DNA of 64,000 nt, taken from positions 9,747,755 to 9,811,754 of the forward strand of contig OZ025217.1 in assembly GCA_964019055.1 (NCBI GenBank), read 5' to 3'. Positions 1-10,727 of this stretch are shown one piece after another (the stretch's first letter is position 1; every line of letters starts with the position of its first letter). Origin of the DNA: Anthopleura xanthogrammica. Lineage: Eukaryota; Cnidaria; Anthozoa; Actiniaria; Actiniidae. The position numbers were made by a program, and so were the translations under genes. The notes beneath the pieces are model-generated. The model was not told where the DNA came from. It worked only from the letters and a program-made list of their open reading frames with translations, and searched no databases.

Positions 1-921
1 TTTTTACTATATACCTCACCCATTGGAGATATTCTGAGAAGCTATGAGATCGATTTTCACCTGTATGCAGATGATAGCCAGCTATATATAACTTTTGAAA
101 CATCATCATTAGTTGAGCTGGAATTCGCCAAGCAAAGGATTGAGTCTTGTGTAAACGAAATCGATAACTGGATGTCAAGTAATAAATTAAAACTAAATGC
201 TGATAAAACCGAAGTTATTGTTCTGACAGCCTCACATCGTCCTAAACCATCCATTGATTTTCTGAAGTTTTCAGATTTTGATATCTCTCCATCTTCTAAT
301 GCTCGTAATATCGGGGTTGTTTTTGATGAAAACTTATCTATGGAAAAGCATATTACTTCTATTTGCAAATCATGTTTTTTTCACATACAGAATATATGGA
401 AAATCAGAAAATATCTCAGTTTTGAGGCTTGTGAAACTCTTGTTCATGCACTGATCTCTTCAAGACTTGATTTTTGTAACTCTCTACTGTATGGTCTTTC
501 TAAATCTTCATTACAAAAACTTCAAATTGTTCAAAATTCTGCTGCGAGAGTTATTTCCTATTACCGCAAACAAGACCACATAAGACCAGTTCTCTATCGT
601 TTACATTGGTTGCCTGTTGTATATCGTATTGAATTCAAAATACTTCTTCTCGCCTTTAAAGCTTTAAATGATGCGGCTCCCTCTTACATCGCTGATCTTC
701 TGAAACCCTACATTCCTTCTCGTTCCTTGCGATCCTCTTCATCAAACCTTTTAACGAAGACTTCGTTTAACCTTAAAACATATGGTAAGAGGGCTTTTTC
801 AAATGCTGCCCCAGAATTATGGAATAAGCTTCCTCCTAACATCAGGTCTTGTAAGACAATTTCCTCATTCAAACGTGAACTAAAAACTTGGCTTTTCAGT
901 CGTGCTTATAACATGCCTTAA
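1..921 (+). CDS. non-LTR retrotransposon reverse transcriptase, C-terminal part (5' end outside window)
   Basis: The frame is open from base 1 to a stop at 919-921, so the start lies upstream of the window; the first internal ATG at 172 is not a real start. The catalytic YADD motif of the reverse transcriptase palm is at 64-75. After it come the usual thumb and connection blocks of CR1/L2/jockey-type LINEs: a LHWLPV block near residues 200-206 of the visible frame, then a GKRAFSNAAPELWNKLPP block and a final short helix-rich tail. The enzyme copies its own transcript at a nicked target. No stop or frameshift is seen in this portion, so the copy may be young. It sits left of the minus-strand RasGEF-like exons and probably lies in an intron of that gene. 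The exact LINE clade is not resolved. Confidence 0.85.
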   Translation, partial: FLLYTSPIGDILRSYEIDFHLYADDSQLYITFETSSLVELEFAKQRIESCVNEIDNWMSSNKLKLNADKTEVIVLTASHRPKPSIDFLKFSDFDISPSSNARNIGVVFDENLSMEKHITSICKSCFFHIQNIWKIRKYLSFEACETLVHALISSRLDFCNSLLYGLSKSSLQKLQIVQNSAARVISYYRKQDHIRPVLYRLHWLPVVYRIEFKILLLAFKALNDAAPSYIADLLKPYIPSRSLRSSSSNLLTKTSFNLKTYGKRAFSNAAPELWNKLPPNIRSCKTISSFKRELKTWLFSRAYNMP

Positions 922-1251
922 TTTTCCATATTCTATAATGTATCCGTCCAATTTTGAATTTTCATTAATATTTTAAATTGTTCTTATTAAAGTTTTACAA
1001 ATTTTCTTAAGGTATTAGTGTTTTTTAATAGTTTTTTCTTAGTCTAATGAATAGTCTAATAAGCTAAATAATATTGTTATATTATGTCAAGTGAATATAT
1101 ACAATTACAAAAAAGTGTTGAGATTTTGCAAAATACTAAATAACTTTAACTTTTTCTCCTTTTATCTTAATTATATCCATTTGTAAAGCGTTGTTGAAAG
1201 TACATGAATTGACGCTATAGAAAACATTGTATTATTATTATTATTATTATA
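1..1251 (+). mobile_element. LINE (CR1/L2-like) 3' portion with ATT-repeat tail
   Basis: This holds the reverse transcriptase end (to 921), an AT-rich 3' UTR of about 300 bp and a short ATT microsatellite at about 1229-1251. Simple-repeat tails in place of poly(A) are common in CR1/L2 elements. No target duplication can be checked because the 5' end is outside the window. Confidence 0.75.
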
Positions 1252-1579
1252 GCTAAAAAATGGTGCGTTCTTATTGGCTGTTGGAGCAGGCGATATTTTC
1301 TATCTTTATTTGCCTGCGGTCCGGTATCCTGACGTCATCCGCGCAGGCGCATGGGATAACAGATTGCCTAAACAACGAAGAGATCATTGCAAAACCAGTG
1401 AGTGGAAAAGTAAATGGAAAAAATTAATAATTTTCTTACCGTCCTAAAGTCAATCCGGATATAGGGAAAACCTAGCTGTGCCTTTGGCCTTGAAAACACA
1501 TGTTCAAGACCTCGGGTACAGTTTTTCCCAGCCCTGGATCGACTTTAGGACGCGGTAAATAACCTCTATATACACTTAC

Positions 1580-3052
1580 TCGATCTTGGGACTTCCATCT
1601 TTTGTCTAAGATCTCGTTCAGTCTTATTCTACCAAACATCTCTTTCTCAAGCATTGTAATTTCTTCGGCAAATACTTTAGTGTCAATATCAGTAAGGTTC
1701 ATAGGAACATGGTCATGATCTTCAGTACTTGTTACAGGTATTACATTTTTCTTCTTGGAGCCAAACAGCCTTAAAAATCCTTGTCGCAGTCTTTCTCTTA
1801 TCGCTGGTCTTCGGTTACACCTCGTACTTTGGCCTTGTGTTGTGCGAGTTAGATTTCCGACAGCAAGGGCGTCGTTTGTAGTCTGTGTACGTGGATTATT
1901 GCTAGTTGTATTAAAAACTTCGTAGCGCAACTTGTTTGTGTTGGTGTTGGAAGATGGTACTTCGCTTGGACCAGGGATTTGCAAGTTAGTTGGTAATGGC
2001 TGTGAAGCACTTTTAGCATGAGATTCAATATCGTTAGAATTGTTTGAACCGAGTGCCCTTGTGTGGTCCTCGAGGGTTCCAGGGAATGGAGGAATCTGTT
2101 GTTCCTGGCCATGGTCATTTATCACCACTGACTGCCCTGCCTCATCAGCCGCTGCAACATCACCATCATGTTCCTGGACTGCACCAGGTGATGTGCTGTC
2201 CAGCGTCAGTGTTAATGGGAATGGCCCATTCTCTTGTTCCTGGTCAATCATCACCACTGACTGACCTGCCTCACTGCCAACCACTGCAACATCATGACCA
2301 TGTTCCTGGACTGCACCAGGTGATGTGCTATCAGCCAGAGCAGTATGTTGTTCCTTGTCATTCTTCACCACTGACTGACCTGTCTCACTGCCAGTCACTG
2401 CAACGTCATGACCATTTTCCTGGACTGTAACAGGTGATGTGCTGTCCAACTCTTGTTCCTGGTCATCTGTCACCATTTCATTTCTTGCCTGGCTACTCCT
2501 CACAGACCAACGTACAGTTCTAGATCTGTATAAGGCCACCCGACAATCAACAGCTCCTTGGTCAAAGTTGCCTCTCAACTCTGTCAGATATCCCAAAGAC
2601 TGTTTCATCTTAAGACCCATCTCTGAGAAGGGATATTGCAATTGTCCTATGAAAATAAAGCGATGTGTCATGCCGTTAGACGAAAAAAGATCGCAGCATA
2701 TCTCGGCTTAAATAAATAGAAATTTGGTTTTCCTGCTTTTCGTATTAGTACCAGACATTTGGTTCCTTATTTTAGCATCCAAAGCCTCGGAAAAGAGATA
2801 TTTTAAAAATAACGGTCCAACAGGGATCACGGAGCATAGTTTTGAGTGGGGAGGCAAATTTGGGGGGTTCACCCACTGAAAAGTCAAGGTCACTCGGAAA
2901 TGCAAAATGCAAAACTTTTATTAAAAAAATAGAAAAACTTTAATTTGCATCAACCAAATTCTCGAAATGATATCATTACCTTTGAGAATCGCCATTTCTC
3001 TTTCTCCTTTTTGTTTGGTGCAAACATCGTAATCTTTAGCAGCTTCTTTCAT
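1580..3052 (-). CDS. probable RasGEF (RalGDS-like) protein, first two coding exons; partial
   Basis: Exon 1 is 3052-2980 (ATG at 3052-3050) and exon 2 is 2646-1580. The donor after exon 1 is GTAATG, the acceptor before exon 2 is TTTTCATAG, and the donor after exon 2 is GTAAGT at 1579-1574. The join is phase 1 and keeps 380 codons open. Residues about 55-190 hold three degenerate copies of an acidic repeat built on STSPGAVQEHGHDVAV and GQSVV. A basic patch follows (GFLRLFGSKKKN). The last 35 residues (FAEEITMLEKEMFGRI..LNEILDKRW) resemble the first helices of the CDC25/RasGEF catalytic domain, where family members carry AEQLTLxDxELF. The remaining catalytic exons would lie left of the window. 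The gene structure is inferred from splice signals. The RasGEF call rests on one short motif and is moderate. Confidence 0.5.
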
Positions 3053-3409
3053 CGTCAAAACAAAGAAATAAAACTCTTGAATCTTGATGTACAACGAGCG
3101 AATTAACCACGTGACCCTGGCTTCTCCAATCAGCTTGTCAATTCTGATACACGTGACCTCCGACAGTGTCTGTGGAAGTCTTGGCAGCCATCTTGGAATG
3201 ACTGACAGTTCTTGTCTATGCGTTGCTTGCTGTTGAGTTTTGTGTACCACTACCTTCAAGATGGTGTTTTTATCTCCATTATGCAAATGTATATAGATTA
3301 TCATCTTCTTCTTGAGCTGATAAAACGTTCAATATCCGAGAAAATTATGCAATACAGTTTTCGTCAAATTTAATGAAATTATTTCAGTCTTGCATTGTAA
3401 TCACTATTG

Positions 3410-3448
3410 TGACGTCAGCAGAAATTGCGCGCGCTTTTTTTGACGTCA
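3410..3448. promoter_or_regulatory. two CRE-like TGACGTCA palindromes
   Basis: Perfect TGACGTCA octamers lie at 3410-3417 and 3441-3448, with a GC-rich GCGCGCGC stretch between them, about 360 bp upstream of the minus-strand start at 3052. CREB/ATF factors bind this octamer in animals. They could belong to the promoter of the RasGEF-like gene. They also lie next to a dispersed repeat, so they may simply be transposon sequence. Confidence 0.35.
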
Positions 3449-3560
3449 CTATAGAACCACACAGGAAGCCCAGTTTGGTGGATCGACATCACGAGGCGCA
3501 CTAAGCCAAACGAACCGAATATTGACAATAACTTTTTCACAGAAAGAGAAGAGAAGAGAA
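3449..3560 (+). repeat. dispersed repeat, copy A
   Basis: The segment with GAACCACACAGG.AGCCCAG, then a purine-rich AGAAGAG run, matches 29387-29480 in the same orientation and in the same order. A neighbouring block at about 4005-4060 (AATACCCGTATGTGGATACC, GCATGATGGGTAGGATTGT) recurs in reverse complement at about 30095-30155. The two loci therefore share pieces of one element that has been rearranged. Confidence 0.6.
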
Positions 3561-4088
3561 GAGAAGAATAAAGGAAAGAAAATAAATGAAAAGAAACTGA
3601 ATGAACTGGGAACAAAAAAAAAAAAAAATTAGATCAGCCCAATGGTTCTTGCAGACAAATGCTCTTATGTCTTTGAAAACACAGTGCATGCAAAGGTTAA
3701 TGAAAAATTCTGCAAACTGCTCAGGACAACCGTAATATGTCTACTGATCTGATTAATTTCCCGCCAAAATTCAGCTTGTCAAAGTTGTTTTATAGTCAAT
3801 ATGATGCAACTTCTTGGTTATGGAGGGGGAGAGGGGCTAGGGTCACTTGACTGGTTCCTTAAAATAATGTGATTTTTCACGCCAATTCCACAGACTGCGG
3901 TTGTTTGGTATGGAGGTAAACTCATTCTTACATCGGCATTTGTCCATGTACAGCTATTTCAAAAAGGGTTAAGGTTTGTTGCATGTTGCTTACTGAGCAC
4001 GCTGCTCTCGCATCAAATACCCGTATGTGGATACCACAAGGCATGATGGGTAGGATTGTTAAGGGAAGGGGAATCGATAAACGGAATT

Positions 4089-4217
4089 TTTTTTCTTTTC
4101 TCTTTTTTTCTATTATTTTCTATTCCTTTTTCCTTTCCTTTTTTTCTTTTTCCTCAATCTTCTTTTCTTCTGGTTTCTTTTCTTTACTTTAGTTTTTCTT
4201 TTTTTCCCCTCCTTTTT
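4089..4217 (+). repeat. polypyrimidine tract (TTTC/TTTTC-rich)
   Basis: About 130 bases are almost entirely T and C. Open frames here give only Phe/Ser/Leu-rich strings and are not coding. Confidence 0.8.
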
Positions 4218-4812
4218 CTGAATCGTGTCAAATCGTGTCTAGATAGTTTGGCCGAGGAGGTTTGGTTGCGAGTCAAATATCCCCAGGGAGGGGGGCTTGG
4301 GAAATAGAGGGACTGAGTCTAAAAGCACCAGTCTGTAGTTATTTGACTTTGAAAACAGCCCAATGACTAAGTCTCCCTCGTTTCTCTGGCTTGTTTTACC
4401 TACGAAATCTATCGAAACTACGAAAAAAAACACCAAGACTGTCCAAGGCTACTATTTGGAGTTGTTTTTACGGTCTACTTCAAGGGGCAGTAGCGATGGA
4501 AGAAACACGAAGAAGCCAAGACGGAAGTGCTTCTGGTAACATTCAACAAGTCTTTTACAATTGATAGGTAAGAATTTATGTCTTTAATGCTATTTGTCGC
4601 TGGAAATAAGCGCAATCCAAGGCATTGGATACGAAAGGCTCATTTGATTGACAAAACCGAGAAACAAAAGCGAAAATAGCTAGCTTTAATACTAATATAA
4701 CATATATACCACACCCTTAAAACTTGAATTTGACCAAGTTCTTGAACTTAAAGAAACTTTGTACTTAAATTTAGAAACTTTCGTTCTTAGTATAACTGAG
4801 AATTATCATTTT

Positions 4813-5394
4813 AAAGTGCACATAACCTTTTTTCCAATGTCTTCAATACCGATTCTACAAGAAGTAAATAGTTGAATGGTAAAATATTTCTTGATTTGAG
4901 CGATACGTCTTTAAGATATGAAGGATTATACTACCAATATGTTAATGACTGTGACGTCTACTAAGGTATTTTAGTATATTTGTTGTAACTAGTAGTACTA
5001 GCCAACTGGCTTTGTATAGCTCTTCAGTTAATCCAGTTGGCTCGCACCTTTATGTAAGGATATAAATATTTTATAACTTAATTGTATACTTAAATTAAGG
5101 TGCAAATAAAATCATTGTCATCGTCATTGTCATAATTAAGACTGGCCATTTTAAGAAAACAGATTTAAAATATCTTTATATTTTTAAATACTGTTTGTGT
5201 GAACCAGATCAATTTTGTATATTTAGTGAAGCCTTATAATTACCTGACGTCACAGTCATTAACATATTGGAAATATAAACCTTAATAACTTAAAGACGCA
5301 ACATTCAAATCAAGAAATATTAATATACCATGGGACTATTTACTTCATGTAGAATCAGTATTGAAGGCATTGGAAAAAGGTTATGTGCACTTTA
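4813..5394. mobile_element. foldback element with arms of about 147 bp
   Basis: The left arm, about 4813-4959, starts TAAAGTGCACATAACC and ends at TGACTGTGACGTC. It returns as an imperfect reverse complement at about 5245-5394 (GACGTCACAGTCATTAACAT to GGTTATGTGCACTTTA). The spacer ends in a LINE-like tail with AATAAAATCATTGTCATCG near 5105-5130, perhaps a nested retro-insertion. A single arm of the same family is at about 23775-23876. Confidence 0.75.
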
Positions 5395-5608
5395 AGAAAC
5401 AGAAAACTTGATTCAAGATATGCCTTTCTCTTAGTCATGTGACTGTTCTTATTGTAAGAAAATGATTATCTTCATTAGAATAAATGTATTCTTATTTTGA
5501 GAACACAAATGCTCTCATTATAAGAAATAAATTAACCGAATTTAAGGAATGGTATACATTGATGTAGGTCAATATAAAACACACCATGAAATCCATATAT
5601 ATGCTTTT

Positions 5609-5724
5609 TACAAGGTCCTGCAAGATCCTACACAGGATCCTGTAGGATACTAAGCAAGATCCTAGAGACATTCATGATCTTGGTCAGTATCCTTGACATA
5701 TCCTATAGGATATTCTGTAGGATC
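5609..5724. repeat. cluster of AGGATCCTG-type short palindromes
   Basis: Variants of CAAGATCCT, AGGATCCTGTAGGAT and TCCTATAGGAT occur about ten times in 115 bp on both strands. They form no regular period. No gene is seen in 5400-6070. Confidence 0.5.
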
Positions 5725-6073
5725 CAGAGGTAATATGTTACTACTACAAAGCATGCATGAATTTCAATCACTTCAATGACATCATGAATTGGAAGTCATT
5801 AATAAAATGCAAATGCATGCCTAGCCTGTTTGTCTCGGTCAGTTGAATTAACAAATTCAACAATGTCCTTTTCGAGGCGAGTGAATTTTTTTTACAGTAG
5901 ATGGATTAACATAAATTCTTTTCAAACTTTATTTTCAAACTATTTCTTTGATATTATCTAGGCTATGCTCATAATTTATGACAGGGAGGGCATGCAGGTG
6001 AAATAAAGGGGGGATCTGAATTTTTTTATCATTAATATGGGGGGAAGGCTTTTAGTCAAGGGAGTATGTTAGG

Positions 6074-6170
6074 CATGTTGTAAAACTTTGACTGAGAATG
6101 GACTCAAAATGTACCCATAATGGACTCAGAATGGACCCATAATAGACTCAGTCAATGCTTGTAAAATTTT
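6074..6170 (+). repeat. five-copy 11-bp array, small relative of the 8.1-9.6 kb minisatellite
   Basis: Five 11-bp units (AATGGACTCAG and variants, with AATGGACCCAT) fill exactly 6097-6151. The left flank CATGTTGTAAAAC (6074-6086) is the same flank that bounds the large array on the opposite strand near 9650-9665. Both loci therefore derive from one element. Confidence 0.7.
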
Positions 6171-6479
6171 TGATAAAATAATTAATATGATCCTAATATC
6201 CTAATATCTTTTGTCCATGTGAGAACAGCGAGAACCCACAAAAATATGCTGAATGAGATTTAAAAGATTCTTTTTTGTGAAGCTACCGGTAGTTCACCAG
6301 GTATTGCGTTTAGTTCAGTGGTTGGCAATTACACATTGTTAAATGACAAAAAAAATATGTAGAATATGTCTCTTGAGTGAGTAAGCTTCTGAATTAAATT
6401 AATTGTTACAATCAAAGTTTAATGCTACTATAAAAACTTACTGGTATACGATTCTTTAGATAAAATAGTAATACCATTT

Positions 6480-6480
<1 letters not shown>

Positions 6481-6513
<33 letters not shown>
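6481..6513. repeat. ATA trinucleotide microsatellite
   Basis: This is an uninterrupted run of AAT/ATA triplets, about ten copies, beside AT-rich sequence with no gene. Confidence 0.85.
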
Positions 6514-6797
6514 TTTAATACTTATATTGCACATTTTAACATTTGAAATATAATGTGCATAATTACACTAGATAAAATACAATACACTATATAAATAAAA
6601 CTACTTAGAATTATATATACAAAATAGAGTGCTTACACTATGTCCATGAAATAAAATCTAAATAGTTACTACCTAATAGTTTTTATTTAGTGACTATTAG
6701 TCACTATCACTCGACTGGAAGAGCTTTGGTAACAATACACAAGGGAAATCAAATACTCAAGACAATAGAAAGATAATACTTTCCAAAGCAGAACAGC

Positions 6798-7088
6798 ATG
6801 GAGGCTTCATTCACAGATAATATAGTAAAGCTTACAGATATATTTCCTGATATAGATGTGGCCAGAATTGCAACAATGTTGAAGGAAGAGAATAACTGCC
6901 TCGAGGGAGTCGTAAGTAGAATTATCGAGTTCAGTAAGGAAGAAGATGACGAGATTGTAGAAGTGAATGCTCTTCGAAACGTATCTGAAGATAAAGAAGA
7001 AGAAATGAAGGAAAGGGTGAGAGAATTGAGCTCTATACCAGTGGATTCTGGTACGCTGAGAAATATTCTATCAAACTTGGCAGCTTGA
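6798..7088 (+). CDS. small CUE-domain protein inside an inverted-repeat element
   Basis: This is an intronless 96-codon frame that begins 17 bp inside the left arm. Residues about 9-44 have the CUE pattern: a conserved Phe-Pro (DIFPDID), an alanine/isoleucine helix (ARIATMLKEENN) and the closing LEGVVSRIIEF helix with the paired hydrophobics that contact ubiquitin. CUE domains are three-helix ubiquitin binders. The remaining 50 residues are acidic and look helical (KEEEMKERVRELSS). There is no signal peptide or membrane segment. The lack of introns and the tight fit between the repeats suggest a captured or retroposed gene. Whether it is expressed cannot be told. The CUE assignment is from pattern only. 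Confidence 0.6.
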   Translation: MEASFTDNIVKLTDIFPDIDVARIATMLKEENNCLEGVVSRIIEFSKEEDDEIVEVNALRNVSEDKEEEMKERVRELSSIPVDSGTLRNILSNLAA

Positions 7089-7281
7089 GAAAATAAGTCT
7101 TCAGGGGAACCCAATGTTTTGTCCTTTAATAGACAAGATCCTGCTCGTCAAAGCTGCACCACCAAGTTAAATCCCAAGTATTATTGTCGAAACAATAAAG
7201 TATGCCTCTGTTAAATAAATTAAGTATTATCTTTCTATTGTCTTGAGTATTTGATTTCCCTTGTGTATTGTTACTAAAGCT

Positions 7282-7843
7282 TTTTACTCGTGTTAAAGAC
7301 ATACATAGCTATAACACAAGATCCTCTTCTAATGATAATTTTTATACAAAACATTCTCGCCTGAATACTCAAAGAAATTCTTTTTCACGTTTGGGTACTC
7401 GTCTATGGAATCAAATACCAGCACATATTAGAAAGTTGTCTAAAAGAAACTTTAAACAAGAAAGTCATGTCAGCCCTTTTTAATAATTTAATGGCAAACG
7501 GTTATGATGTCGATATTTCAAAACTATTTAAGTAAATCTTATTGTCCTTGTCCTTAGAATTAGCTGGTTTTTTTGTTTTTGTTTTTTGTTTTGTTTTTTT
7601 TTTTTTGTTTTTTTTTTTTTTTTTCTTTTCTATTACTTTTTCTTTTTTTTCTCCTTTTACTATTTAAATATTAAGATAAAATATACATTCGTAATATCTA
7701 ATAATAATAAAATTAGTTACTAATTTCAACTATTGTAAAGAAATTTAATTTAACTTACCTAGACTAGCTATTAAGCTAAATGCAAGTTAAATACATATTT
7801 GTAAATAATTTCTTCTTTAATAAAATTGAATTGAATTGAATTG
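7282..7843 (+). mobile_element. 5'-truncated LINE inserted in the right arm, with 6-bp target duplication
   Basis: AAAGCT flanks the insert at 7276-7281 and 7844-7849, while the matching left arm has one copy. The insert codes for the end of a reverse transcriptase (frame to 7483, with a RNSFSRLGTRLWNQIP block), then a long T-rich 3' UTR, and ends in TTGAA repeats. The sense frame stops before the expected tail, consistent with decay or the natural end of the protein. Confidence 0.8.
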
Positions 7844-8100
7844 AAAGCTGTTCCAGTTGAGTGATAGTGACTAATAGTCACTAAATAAAAACTATTAGGT
7901 AGTAACTATTTAGATTTTATTTCATGGACATAGTGTAAGCACTCTATAGTAGTACTAATATTAAGATATTTACATGCAGTTAAAGGGCATATAAGGGTTC
8001 GTCAGTTTAATATGAAAGTTCTGACCCTAAAAATCACATAATCAATATATATTTTTTATTCTGTTGCGATTTCATTATTTTTTTGACGGTCAAAGTTGGG

Positions 8101-9625
8101 CTGAGTCCATTCTGAGTCCATCCTGATTCCATTCTGGGTATACTCTGACTCCATTTTGAGTCCATTCTGAGTCCATTCTGAGTCCATTCTGATTCCATTC
8201 TGGGTCCATTCTGAGTCCATTCTAGGTCCATTCTGATTCCATTCTGGGTATACTCTGACTCCATTTTGAGTCCATTCTGAGGCCATTCTGAGTCCATTCT
8301 GATTCCATTCTGGGTATACTCTGACTCCATTTTGAGTCCATTCTGAGTCCATTCTGAGTCCATTCTGATTCCATTCTGGGTCCATTCTGAGTCCATTCTG
8401 ATTCCATTCTGGGTATACTCTGACTCCATTTTGAGTCCATTCTGAGTCCATTCTGATTCCATTCTGGGTATACTCTGACTCCATTTTGAGTCCATTCTGA
8501 GTCCATTCTGATTCCATTCTGGGTATACTCTGACTCCATTCTGAGGCCATTCTGAGTCCATTCTGATTCCATTCTGGGTATACTCTGACTCCATTTTGAG
8601 TCCATTCTGAGTCCATTCTGAGTCCATTCTGAGTCCATTCTGATTCCATTCTGGGTCCATTCTGAGTCCATTCTGATTCCATTCTGAGTCCATTCTGATT
8701 CCATTCTGGGTATACTCTGACTCCATTCTGAGGCCATTCTGAGTCCATTCTGAGTCCATTCTGATTCCATTCTGGGTATACTCTGACTCCATTTTGAGTC
8801 CATTCTGAGTCCATTCTGATTCCATTCTGGGTATACTCTGACTCCATTCTGAGGCCATTCTGAGTCCATTCTGATTCCATTCTGGGTATACGCTGACTCC
8901 ATTTTGAGTCCATTTTGAGTCCATCCTGATTCCATTCTGATTCCATTCTGGGTATACTCTGACTCCATTTTGAGTCCATTCTGAGTCCATTCTGAGTCCA
9001 TTCTGATTCCATTCTGGGTCCATTCTGAGTCCATTCTAGGTCCATTCTGATTCCATTCTGGGTATACTCTGACTCCATTTTGAGTCCATTCTGAGTCCAT
9101 TCTGATTCCATTCTGGGTATACTCTGACTCCATTTTGAGTCCATTTTGAGTCCATTTTGAGTCCATTCTGGGTATACTCTGACTCCATTTTGAGTCCATT
9201 CTGAGTCCATTCTGATTCCATTCTGGGTATACTCTGACTCCATTTTGAGTCCATTTTGAGTCCATTCTGATTCCATTCTGGGTATACGCTGATTCCATTT
9301 TGAGTCCATTTTGAGTCCATCCTGATTCCATTCTGATTCCATTCTGGGTATACTCTGACTCCATTTTGAGTCCATTCTGGGTCCATTCTGATTCCATTCT
9401 GGGTATACTCTGACTCCATTGTGAGTCCATTGTGAGTCCATTCCCAGTCCATTCTGGGTCCATTTTGAGTGCATTCTGAGTCCATTCTGAGTCCATTCTG
9501 ATTCCATTCTGGGTCCATTCTGGGTCCATTCTGAGATCATTCTGAGTCCATTCTGAGCGGTCCATTCTGAGTCCATTCTGAGACCATTCTGATTTTTTTT
9601 TGAGTTCATTCTGGGTCCATTCTCG
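8101..9625. repeat. 11-bp minisatellite, about 140 units with higher-order 55-bp pattern
   Basis: The unit is CTGAGTCCATT with variants CTGATTCCATT, CTGGGTATACT, CTGACTCCATT and TTGAGTCCATT. These five often occur in that order, giving a 55-bp higher-order unit with extra CTGAGTCCATT copies between. Because 11 is prime to 3, 33 bp makes an 11-codon cycle. The minus-strand unit has no stop in any phase, which explains three overlapping long minus-strand frames (up to 531 codons, peptide cycle like MDSEWTQNGLR). They are a by-product of the repeat. Confidence 0.95.
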
Positions 9626-10368
9626 TTCCAGTCCAGTCCAATGAAGTCCACGTTTTACAACATGGTGATTAAAGAAACCTTTGAGCTCAGTCGCGTGTTT
9701 AATTATTTCAGTAGATTCGAATTTTCAGACGGCCAGGGTTTTCGAGTATTTTGCTCCTGCATTGAATAATCAGTTATTTAGAGAATGAAGACAAGTTGAA
9801 CAACATTTGTAAACGAATTTGTATAGAAAATTTGCTAATTTGGTCGTGGAAGGGAATATGAGTAGTTCATTTCGTTTGCTTGGATGACTGCTGTAGTCAG
9901 ACGGTCAAAAGGTCAAGATGAGTAATATAACGTAACACGCGTAACGCAACGCCTTTTGTCAGCATGAAAATCGTTACTTTTAAACTCTCCAAGAAAGTTT
10001 CATTTGTGTGCATGGTTTATTAAATTTTAATAAAATTTAATACAATTCACATCCCTTACAGTATCTTTCAGTAAATCTTTCTATGGGAAGCCTGTGGTTT
10101 ACATGACGTCAGGACCTGGGCAACGCTTGGCAGAGAAGAAAACTATGGAAAACTTACTATCGTATAACCGAAAAAGTATCTACTTCAGTTAAAAGTACAA
10201 AAAGGTGCGTAAAAATGATCTTATATCTCTGTTTTACGTAGTTTCAGCCCAGACAGCCTAGAAACTTCTCTGATTATTGCAAATTTGATAAGAAAGTCAC
10301 ACTCAATTGTTTCTCAGAATCGAGTCATGAAGTTCTGGTTTTATCTTCATCAAAGTAGTCTTTTTTCA
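9626..10368. other. no gene seen
   Basis: This stretch is AT-rich and unique-looking. It has no long open frame and no splice-bounded coding segment that I can support. Confidence 0.5.
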
Positions 10369-10607
10369 TGCAACTTGAGCCGCGCGCAGAATCGTCAAGT
10401 TGCACGCAAGCATGTCACACGTATTTTTGTCTGTGCAACTTTCGGAAATTTGTTGAGATAGCAGAAACCAAATCAACTTTTCGTGCAACTTTTATGTTTG
10501 AAAAATAAGTTGCACGAGGGGGGTTACACGCTATAAAAAAGCTCGTGCAATTTGAACTTTTTTTGCGCGCTGCTCAATTTGCACGAAAAAAAACAACGTG
10601 TAACAGG
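10369..10607. repeat. GTGCAACTT-rich repeat, probable MITE remnant
   Basis: Variants of GTGCAACTT / AAGTTGCACG occur about eight times on both strands, ending with CAACGTGTAAC. The arrangement is roughly inverted about the centre. No coding potential is seen. Confidence 0.45.
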
Positions 10608-10727
10608 CGCTTTAATCCTTTACCACATTTCTACATTCTTTTATCCTATATATTTGGTTTTAGCATAATTATTGATTGAAATAACTGTACTTGGTTCGCC
10701 GATCACTTGAGTATTAAATAGTCAGAT

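Larger units (their letters stand above)
6624..7947. mobile_element. 158-bp inverted-repeat element carrying a CUE-domain gene, interrupted by a LINE
   Basis: The left arm is 6624-6781. The right arm is 7222-7281 plus 7850-7947, split by a LINE fragment. Both arms total exactly 158 bp and align without gaps, with only a few mismatches. The outer ends read ATAGAGTGCTTAC and GTAAGCACTCTAT; a TA target duplication is possible but not proven. The only content between the arms is about 440 bp with the CUE gene at 6798-7088. No transposase is present, so the element would be non-autonomous, or a fixed large palindrome. Confidence 0.75.

Noticed and set aside
172..921. ATG at 172 as the start of a 249-codon gene
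   Set aside because: The frame is open upstream to base 1 and includes the YADD motif, so this ATG is internal to the reverse transcriptase.
2040..2711. Plus-strand frames of 74 to 128 codons
   Set aside because: They are shadows of the minus-strand repeat-bearing exon.
8101..9625. CRISPR-like array
   Set aside because: There are no spacers; units are contiguous 11-mers in a eukaryotic setting.
8034..9651. Long minus-strand frames of 447 to 531 codons with WTQNG-type repeats
   Set aside because: They arise from the stop-free 11-bp minisatellite in all three frames and have no ordinary protein flanks.
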